From the NCBI GenBank assembly GCA_003151895.1, contig PLYX01000025.1, positions 1 through 18,189 on the forward strand: 18,189 bases of DNA, written 5' to 3'. Shown here in pieces: positions 14,093 through 18,189 of the stretch. Positions within the stretch are counted from its first letter, which is position 1; each line of letters starts with the position of its first letter. The DNA comes from Solirubrobacterales bacterium. GTDB lineage: Bacteria; Actinomycetota; Thermoleophilia; Solirubrobacterales; Solirubrobacteraceae. The notes beneath the pieces were generated by a model that had not been told where the DNA came from, made no database searches, and saw nothing but the letters and a program-made list of their open reading frames with translations. The translations under genes and the position numbers were made by a program.

Positions 14093-14115
14093 GGGTGCGA
14101 ACAGAAGTGCGAACA
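14093..14115. repeat. GTGCGAACA direct-repeat motif, copy 1
   Basis: Two GTGCGAACA units 12 bases apart. A closely similar double motif (GTGCAAACA...GTGCAACCA) is at 15505-15526. These could be integrase arm-type binding sites of the eroded elements; this is inference only. Confidence 0.4.
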
Positions 14116-14153
14116 CGCCGCATGTTGGGCCGAGGTCGCGCGGGCGTGGCGGG

Positions 14154-14315
14154 CTACTCGTCGGGGGCGATCTTCGACAGGGCGTCGAGCAGGTCGCCGG
14201 TCGTGAAGACTTCGATGCCGGCGTGCGGGGAGGCGATCACGAGGCGGGCACGGCCGCCGATCAGCGCCGAGAGGACGACGTTCGCGTCAGCGACGATTGC
14301 GGGAGGCAGCGAAAT
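14154..14315 (-). pseudogene. Truncated PIN-family toxin
   Basis: On the minus strand, overlapping the end of the antitoxin gene, a frame reads LPPAIVADANVVLSALIGG then ARLVIASPHAGIEVFTTGDLL, the N-terminus of a PIN ribonuclease with its first metal-binding Asp in VADAN. It stops at TAG (14156-14154) after about 50 residues, where a complete toxin of this type has about 130-140. The later acidic residues of the active site are missing. There is no ATG, GTG or TTG at the expected start, only ATT at 14315. Deleting one G in ATGGACG (about 14322-14316) would restore ATG-ACG in frame, so a frameshift at the start is likely too. Probably dead. Confidence 0.7.
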
Positions 14316-14541
14316 CGTCCATGACCTCCGACTCGCTGACGCCCTTGGCGCCCAGCTGGGTGCCGATCTGCTCCGAGAGCCGCAGGAAGACCTCGCGACG
14401 AACCTCGACCGGCAGCTCCGGGGTATCCCAGGGCAGGAAGAAGCCCGCGGGGGAGCCTTCGCGCGTGACGAGGATCACGTCATCGGAGCGGAACATCTCG
14501 GACGCATGGTCGCGGAAGTCCCGGACGGTCACGACCTTCAT
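14287..14541 (-). CDS. Phd/YefM-type antitoxin
   Basis: An 84-residue antitoxin-like protein. MKVVTVRDFRDHASEMF at the N-terminus is the DNA-binding part that represses its own operon in this family. VILVTREGSPAGFFLPWDTP follows, then a helical C-terminus (VRREVFLRLSEQIGTQLGA...SESEVMDDF) that would bind the toxin. The C-terminal pattern is that of antitoxins partnered with PIN-domain toxins, and a PIN fragment does follow directly in an overlapping frame. Start ATG 14541; TACGAT on the minus strand (14573-14568) is a plausible -10 box about 27 bases upstream. The antitoxin appears intact while its toxin is truncated. Confidence 0.88.
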   Translation of the reverse strand: MKVVTVRDFRDHASEMFRSDDVILVTREGSPAGFFLPWDTPELPVEVRREVFLRLSEQIGTQLGAKGVSESEVMDDFAASRNRR

Positions 14542-14829
14542 GTGGGCACCTTGGTGGTCACAGGCGTATCGTAGCGGAGCGCGCGGACTGGGAGCACCAG
14601 GCTGCTCGCTTGTCGTCCAACTCAGGAGCGAGGACGCCCGCTCGGGAAGATTCCCGCAATCGTGAGAAGCGGGAGCGTGAGGTGCGGCGAACCGAGCGTG
14701 GCGGTCCTCCTCAAACTGGGCAGCTACTTCACGATTGTGAAGCTCAGTTTTTGCGGCGCGCCACGTTCGGTGAACGGAGCGCTAACGCCTTCGTTGCGAC
14801 CATAATCTTCGTCCCCTGCAGCCCGTATC
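14542..14829. other. Intergenic region between divergent toxin-antitoxin-like genes
   Basis: About 290 bases with no convincing gene. It should hold the promoters of the Phd gene (leftwards) and of the DUF4258-like gene (rightwards). The only strong structure is the inverted repeat at 14713-14752. Short open frames here lack coding character. Confidence 0.5.
14713..14752 (+). promoter_or_regulatory. Extended inverted repeat followed by a T run
   Basis: CTTCAC-GATT-GTGAAG (14727-14742) is a perfect hairpin. Outer arms AAACTG (14713-14718) and CAGTTT (14745-14750) extend the symmetry, and TTTTT follows. It could be a terminator, or an operator for the DUF4258-like/DUF2283 operon that begins about 90 bases downstream. 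No plus-strand gene ends just before it, which favours a regulatory or relic role. Confidence 0.45.
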
Positions 14830-14838
14830 GTGGCGGCG

Positions 14839-15312
14839 ATGGAGGGCCAAGAGCAAAGTGTCAGCGACCCGGATGGTTGGCGTGTGGTGTTCGACGCAGG
14901 CTCGCATCTGCGTCTCGCCGAGGGTCGCCGCTCGTGGCTGCTCGATCACGTCGAGACGATCCTCTCGACGGTTGCGCTACCCGACTACCGCGAGGACGAT
15001 CCACGGCCGGGACGCGAGCGGTTCTACCGCCAGCACGCGCTTGAACCGGAGCGATGGATGCGGGTTGTCGTAGACTTCAACGATGTCCCCGGCTGGGTCG
15101 TGACGGTCCTGATCCAGGACGACGATCCTCGACCGCGAGTCCAACGAGTATTACGATCGCCGGCACAACCTTCGAGCACCACCACTACGACCAGCGTGGC
15201 GACGTGCTGTACCTCAGCGTGGAGCACTACGAAGGCCCGCCCGCCGCCGCGCTCTCAACGCCGGAGGGCCATAACATCGAGTACGACGAGGCGGGACGCG
15301 TCGTCGGCATGA
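14839..15312 (+). CDS. DUF4258-like putative toxin, C-terminus running into the next gene
   Basis: Residues 1 to about 95 form a plausible small toxin-like domain: WRVVFDAGSHLRLAEG, WLLDHVETILSTVALPDY, PGRERFYRQHALEPERW, then MRVVVDFNDVPGWVVTVLIQ. It resembles the DUF4258/BECR-type proteins often paired with DUF2283 proteins; this is by-eye similarity. Start is ATG 14839, or GTG 14830 three codons earlier. After VLIQDDDPRP (about 15130) the frame continues for another 60 residues that are only the out-of-frame DUF2283 gene, so the original stop was probably lost; several CGA codons there are one transition from TGA. The first part is likely real coding; whether the present product works is doubtful. 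Confidence 0.65.
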   Translation: MEGQEQSVSDPDGWRVVFDAGSHLRLAEGRRSWLLDHVETILSTVALPDYREDDPRPGRERFYRQHALEPERWMRVVVDFNDVPGWVVTVLIQDDDPRPRVQRVLRSPAQPSSTTTTTSVATCCTSAWSTTKARPPPRSQRRRAITSSTTRRDASSA

Positions 15313-15425
15313 CCCTCACGAACGTGGCGTGGCTGCTGGATCGCGATGGGGAGGTCACCGTCACCCTGCCGGCCGGCCACGTCAGCCAAGACGATCTCGC
15401 CCAAGCGCTACAGCCGGCCGCATAG
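15150..15425 (+). CDS. DUF2283 family protein (putative antitoxin), start codon unclear
   Basis: A clear DUF2283 domain: HHHYDQRGDVLYLSVEHYEG, LSTPEGHNIEYDEAGRVVGM, TLTNVAWLLDRDGEVTVTLP, and a short acidic/helical end. The family is a small beta-rich protein commonly encoded next to a toxin-like partner. Homology begins at TIAGTTFEHHHYD, but the codon in front is ATT (15150), and no ATG, GTG or TTG is available in frame between 15054 and the GTG at 15204. Either ATT is used, or the ATG has been mutated and the gene is silent. The homologous part is 91 residues. It overlaps the run-on frame of the upstream gene by about 160 bases. Confidence 0.75.
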   Translation: MTIAGTTFEHHHYDQRGDVLYLSVEHYEGPPAAALSTPEGHNIEYDEAGRVVGMTLTNVAWLLDRDGEVTVTLPAGHVSQDDLAQALQPAA

Positions 15426-15680
15426 ATGCCGTTTGCCCGGCGCTGCCGGTCGCGGGCACACCACGGACCCCGTCGTCTCCCTTGTCATCGCCGTCGATCC
15501 TCCAGGGTGCAAACAAAGTGCAACCAGGCCATCCGACCGGATTGACGCACTGCGGGTCGTGGTGGCCGCCAGGCGATCTCACCGGCCACCGCCTGCCACG
15601 CCACGCACGCGAGCGCTTTGGCGTCACGACGAGACGAGTACGGCGCCCGATGACGGGGGAGGACGTTTGCGACGGCGCCC
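15426..15680. other. Non-coding or degenerate stretch before integrase remnant 2
   Basis: About 255 bases without a recognisable gene. It contains the second GTGCAAACA double motif (15505-15526). The integrase catalytic domain should precede remnant 2, but I could not follow it upstream of about 15681 in any frame, so this stretch is probably unrelated or very decayed sequence. Confidence 0.45.
15505..15526. repeat. GTGCAAACA direct-repeat motif, copy 2
   Basis: Matches 14093-14115 with one gap and three substitutions. It is again a double unit, GTGCAAACA then GTGCAACCA. It lies between the DUF2283 gene and the integrase tail, in material I attribute to the second element. Confidence 0.4.
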
Positions 15681-16052
15681 GCGAAGGGTGGACTGCTCGC
15701 CACGCCTCGCCCCGTAGACGATGACGCGATGGTCTTCCGAGGCAAGAAGGGCGGCGTCCTGGCTGGTCGCACCCAGCACTACTACTGGCATCCGGTTCGC
15801 TGCCGCTATGGCAGGCCGTCGATGGACCTCTACGAGCTGCGCCACTTCTGCCGCTCGTGGCTGTTCAACGACCTCGAACTACCCGCCCAGGACGTAGCTC
15901 ACCAACTCGGCCACACCGACGGCGGCGCGCTCGTGCAGCGTCTCTACGGCCACCCGTCCGAGCGCCTGGCGCGCGAACGCATCAAGCGAGCAACCGCAGG
16001 CAAGCCCTCAGCCGTTGCTTCGCCTCCGGACGCGAAACCGGGACGGCTATGA
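15681..16052 (+). pseudogene. Tyrosine integrase remnant 2 (C-terminal catalytic part)
   Basis: The frame reads as the C-terminal half of an actinobacterial tyrosine integrase: LLATPRPVDDDAMVFRGKKG, HYYWHPVRCRYGRP, MDLYELRHFC with the conserved His/Arg pattern, QLGHTDGGALV with the LGH box, and the nucleophile Tyr in RLYGHPSERLARERIKRA. The stop is TGA at 16050-16052. The N-terminal core-binding domain and the first catalytic Arg and Lys are absent, and no start fits a complete enzyme (ATG 15729 would give 107 residues). The last 65 bases or so of the LYGHPSE region match remnant 1 almost base for base, differing mainly at third codon positions. It is followed, as in copy 1, by a convergent DUF2442 gene. 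Confidence 0.85.
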
Positions 16053-16105
16053 CGCCGCTAACTCACCGACACGGCTGGACGTGCAAGCTCATCGGTTGTC
16101 TCCGC

Positions 16106-16369
16106 TCAGTGGTGGACGAGGCGCGAGGCTGGTTCGAAGTCCCCGTGCAGCACGAGGGGATCGAGGTCGGCTCCGTTGGGCCAGACGACGGTGCCCAACT
16201 CGTCGTCTACTCGCACTTTCGCGAAGTAGTCGGGATCGGTCAGCGGCTCAAACACGGGGCCATGCAGTTCCCCGGTGAGATCGACCTCGCGTGTACTGCC
16301 GTCGCTGAAGCCGAGCCGAAGCTTGTAGTGACCAAGCACTTCTACAGAGGTGACACGTACGAACTCCAT
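16106..16369 (-). CDS. DUF2442 family protein, copy 2
   Basis: An 87-residue DUF2442 protein: VRVTSVEVLGHYKLRLGFSD, STREVDLTGELHGPVFEPL, YFAKVRVDDELGTVVWPNG, ADLDPLVL. It is intact and closer to the family pattern than copy 1. The ATG at 16369 lies 9 bases after the stop of the DUF4160 gene on the minus strand, rather than overlapping it as in copy 1. It converges on integrase remnant 2 (54 bases between stops). Same gene order and orientation as at 13.3-13.9 kb. Confidence 0.87.
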   Translation of the reverse strand: MEFVRVTSVEVLGHYKLRLGFSDGSTREVDLTGELHGPVFEPLTDPDYFAKVRVDDELGTVVWPNGADLDPLVLHGDFEPASRLVHH

Positions 16370-16378
16370 GCGCTCATC

Positions 16379-16609
16379 TTACGGCAACGGGTCGATCGGT
16401 CCTGGAGGCCCCCCGTCTCGTGCACGCTGCCAGTCGGCTTCCAACTCCTCGCGGTGCAGACTGGCCCACTCGGTCACGGGCTTGAGCGCGCGACCCGGGA
16501 GGCTGCCCACGAGCACCGCATTGCTGCCGATCGCGATCGCCGCGTGATACTCGGCGTATTCGGCGTGGAAGTGGAGCGGGTCGTGATCGTAGAAGTACAT
16601 CGTGATCAC
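16379..16609 (-). CDS. DUF4160 family protein, copy 2, N-terminus probably frameshifted
   Basis: The frame contains the family core MYFYDHDPLHFHAEYAEYHA and the helical second half (ALKPVTEWASLHREELEADW). Family members begin MPTISxFxGIxIxMY; here that start is present at GTG 16638 but one base short. Inserting a single base after about 16631 would give MPAISFFYGIVITMYFYDHD in one frame. As read, translation must begin at GTG 16609 or ATG 16600 and lose the first strand. Either the gene is broken or it uses a shortened product of about 73-76 residues. Partner of the DUF2442 gene directly downstream. Confidence 0.7.
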   Translation of the reverse strand: MITMYFYDHDPLHFHAEYAEYHAAIAIGSNAVLVGSLPGRALKPVTEWASLHREELEADWQRARDGGPPGPIDPLP

Positions 16610-16753
16610 GATGCCGTAGAAGAAGCTGATGCGGGCACGGCGCCATCATGAGCGCCGCCGCGGACGGAGAACGCGCCGCGTCTCGACGTCCACCGGACGC
16701 CTCGGAGGCAGATCAGAGGCAACCGGAGTGACAATGGCTCGCCCACAAAGGAC

Positions 16754-16782
16754 GGATCGACCCCGTGTAACCAATCGGGCCC
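16754..16782 (+). repeat. 29-bp junction repeat B, ending in tRNA-like CGGGCCC
   Basis: Second copy of the junction sequence at 13992-14020 (26 of 29 identical, three transitions). Downstream, the segment 16789-16817 aligns without gaps to the tRNA-distal hairpin 12857-12885 at 21 of 29 positions, though its stem is now imperfect. Read as the right junction of the second element. Confidence 0.6.
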
Positions 16783-16864
16783 GTGAACGAACCCCGCACA
16801 ACCGTGAGGGATTCGCGTGGTCAAGCGGCATTTTTCTCTGCCGTCTTGAGAGGCAGATTGGCCG

Positions 16865-17053
16865 CTCGTTCGCCCGTATTCGCTCAAGCGGGTCTTCCAC
16901 GAGCGTTTGGGAGAGCCTTCTTCTTGTCCTCGCTCGCTCACTCCGAAGTCCGTCCTGTGCTGCCCATATCCACCACGTCTCGGCGAACTCATAGAAGGTC
17001 GGAATCTCGTCCTCCGCTCGGCGGGAAACGCCATCTGCGATGTGACTGTTCAT
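16865..17053 (-). pseudogene. Possible third integrase remnant (N-terminal fragment)
   Basis: On the minus strand the frame from ATG 17053 reads EIPTFYEFAETWWIWAAQDG, then a basic helix ARTRRRL and EDPLERI. This resembles the start of the core-binding domain of tyrosine integrases (TFxEFAxxWW...). After about 63 residues it loses resemblance and runs antisense through the repeat B region. No catalytic part follows. It points the opposite way to remnants 1 and 2, so if real it belongs to another element. The similarity is short. Confidence 0.4.
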
Positions 17054-17064
17054 ATTGCGCTTAC

Positions 17065-17079
17065 GCCGCCGCTGGCGGC
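17065..17079 (-). terminator. Weak hairpin after the GH9 gene
   Basis: GCCGCC-GCT-GGCGGC forms a 6-bp stem about 28 bases beyond the GH9 stop on the minus strand. No T run follows, so a termination role is only a guess. Confidence 0.3.
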
Positions 17080-17106
17080 TGGTGTTTCACGGATCGGTAT
17101 CTATGT

Positions 17107-18189
17107 CTATCCGCCTGAGGCGAGTTGGGCGGAGGCGAGCAGTGTGAGTGCGGCGAGGTCGTCTGAGGGCTCGGAGGTCGCGGGCGAGCGGACATCGTCC
17201 AGGTAGACGAGGCCGTGCCCCGATTGGGCTAGGAACGGATCCGCAGCCGAACGCGTGGGGCACGGGCGGAAGCCTTCGGGCGCGCCGAGTTCGCGCAGGT
17301 TGGCGGGGTCGGTTGGTCCGTTGACCGTGGCGCCCGAGAGGATCGCACCGCGCCCGCTCAGCGAGCCCGAGAGGTTGGGGATCTGCGAGGCCAGGCAGTG
17401 GGGGTAGACAGAGCCGGCGCCGACCACGAACGAGGAGCCCCAGGCATTGGCCCCCAGGACCCACCCTAGCTGGCTCGCGGCGATGGGTTCGAAGGCGCGG
17501 GTGCCGGAAAGGGCGTCATACATGCGCGCCTCCACGGCGTAGCCGAGCGCGTGGGAGACCGTGTCGAGGTTGGTCGAGGGGTTGGCCAGCCCGAAGGGTT
17601 CCTGGTGGGCGAGCCGCTGCGCGAGCCGCAGCTGGTCGGCGCGGTCCTTGAGCAGGCTGGGGACGTCGGTGGGCGCTTCCACGGATGGGTTGGCGCGCTC
17701 CAAGGCGTAGGAGCGCGGATCGCGCAGGATGCCGATCAGGTCGCGGGCGGCGAGTGTGGAGACGTCGTAGAGATTGAGCGAGTCCTGACCGGATGTGGGG
17801 CTTTCGATGTACGCGTTGGCCCAGAACGTCGCGAGACCCAGATAGTGGATGAGGTCGGTGTGGGGAAGTGCGGGCTGGCCGGCGGGAGATGGGCTGGACG
17901 CGAGCGCCTGCGTGGCGAGGTACAGCTCGGTCGCCCCCAGCGCCATGTCGTCGCGCCATTCGGGCTCGGTGTAGTAGGCGTGGGGGACGCTGGTGAGCAG
18001 CGTGGGACCCGGGTGGGTGTTGGCCTGGTCGTAGATCGTCTGGCCGGCGAGCAGGCAGCGCTGGGCGTAGGCGTGGTCGCTGTGGGCGAACACCTGGGCA
18101 CACAGTCCGAAGGCGGCGGCGACGCGACCGGCGAGGTTGGGGCTGATCGGCCCCCCCGGAGCGTTGGCCGCGAAGACGGGACGATGGGC
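17107..18189 (-). CDS. Glycoside hydrolase family 9 (cellulase-type) protein, N-terminus outside the window
   Basis: The minus-strand frame is open to the right edge, so the start and the N-terminal catalytic Asp region are missing. What remains is the C-terminal part of the alpha/alpha barrel: NLAGRVAAAFGLCAQVFAHS, YTEPEWRDDMALGATELYLA, HALGYAVEAR, LGWVLGANAWGSSFVVG, and near the end YLDDVRSPATSEPSDDLAA, whose Glu is in the place of the family general acid. The substrate-site motif, usually PHHR, reads VYPHCLASQIPNL here, a variant I associate with some actinobacterial members. Typical role: hydrolysis of beta-1,4-glucans. The stop TAG is at 17109-17107. The island lies between this gene and the tRNA, so it is probably ancestral chromosome. 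Confidence 0.85.
   Translation of the reverse strand, partial: AHRPVFAANAPGGPISPNLAGRVAAAFGLCAQVFAHSDHAYAQRCLLAGQTIYDQANTHPGPTLLTSVPHAYYTEPEWRDDMALGATELYLATQALASSPSPAGQPALPHTDLIHYLGLATFWANAYIESPTSGQDSLNLYDVSTLAARDLIGILRDPRSYALERANPSVEAPTDVPSLLKDRADQLRLAQRLAHQEPFGLANPSTNLDTVSHALGYAVEARMYDALSGTRAFEPIAASQLGWVLGANAWGSSFVVGAGSVYPHCLASQIPNLSGSLSGRGAILSGATVNGPTDPANLRELGAPEGFRPCPTRSAADPFLAQSGHGLVYLDDVRSPATSEPSDDLAALTLLASAQLASGG

Noticed and set aside
14095..14574. Plus-strand 159-codon frame
   Set aside because: Antisense to the Phd antitoxin and PIN fragment; no family features.
16831..16857. Hairpin TCTGCC/GGCAGA next to a T run
   Set aside because: The T run precedes the stem on the plus strand and becomes an A run after it on the minus strand, so it is not a terminator in either direction.
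12777..17053. CRISPR array in the island
   Set aside because: The repeats are only two- or threefold, far apart and without regular spacers; no cas genes are present.

Overview
The window is a GC-rich stretch of bacterial chromosome. Gene content and protein style point to Actinomycetota, most likely class Thermoleophilia (Solirubrobacterales-like). The indicators are frequent GTG starts, an F420-type luciferase-like monooxygenase, a DUF3866 gene beside xerD, the actinobacterial dgt-dnaG pair, and a tyrosine integrase ending in a typical actinobacterial 'QLGHTDGGALV...LYGHPSE' tail. The lineage is inferred from protein character only; no 16S gene is present.

Positions 1-9415 are a housekeeping block, mostly on the plus strand: the 3' part of pyrG, a small unknown ORF, a DUF3866 gene, xerD, mutM, a convergent glutaredoxin gene, recO, dgt, dnaG and a helix-turn-helix/HNH protein. 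Most are DNA-metabolism genes (CTP and dNTP supply, chromosome dimer resolution, base-excision repair, recombinational repair, priming). Spacing is tight: pyrG/orf86 share 4 bases, xerD/mutM overlap by 71, and mutM overlaps the oppositely oriented glutaredoxin gene by 47.

Positions 9454-12668 hold tRNA-Asn(GTT), then a three-gene minus-strand operon reading SDR oxidoreductase, F420-dependent oxidoreductase, MGT-like glycosyltransferase. The set fits modification or breakdown of a small hydrophobic molecule, but no substrate can be assigned.

Positions 12777-17053 are an accessory island anchored on a tRNA gene with anticodon CAT (Ile2 or Met). Downstream are eroded pieces of at least two related integrative elements in tandem. 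Each repeats the same order: tyrosine-integrase tail (plus), DUF2442/DUF4160 gene pair (minus), then a shared 29-bp sequence ending in the tRNA acceptor motif CGGGCCC, followed by a short hairpin. I read these junctions as successive attachment sites. Between the two copies lie a Phd-type antitoxin with a truncated PIN toxin, and a DUF4258-like/DUF2283 pair. In all, four toxin-antitoxin-like modules, several visibly decayed, occupy about 3.3 kb. This is the most interesting part of the window.

Positions 17107-18189 hold the C-terminal part of a glycoside hydrolase family 9 (cellulase-type) gene on the minus strand, running off the right edge.
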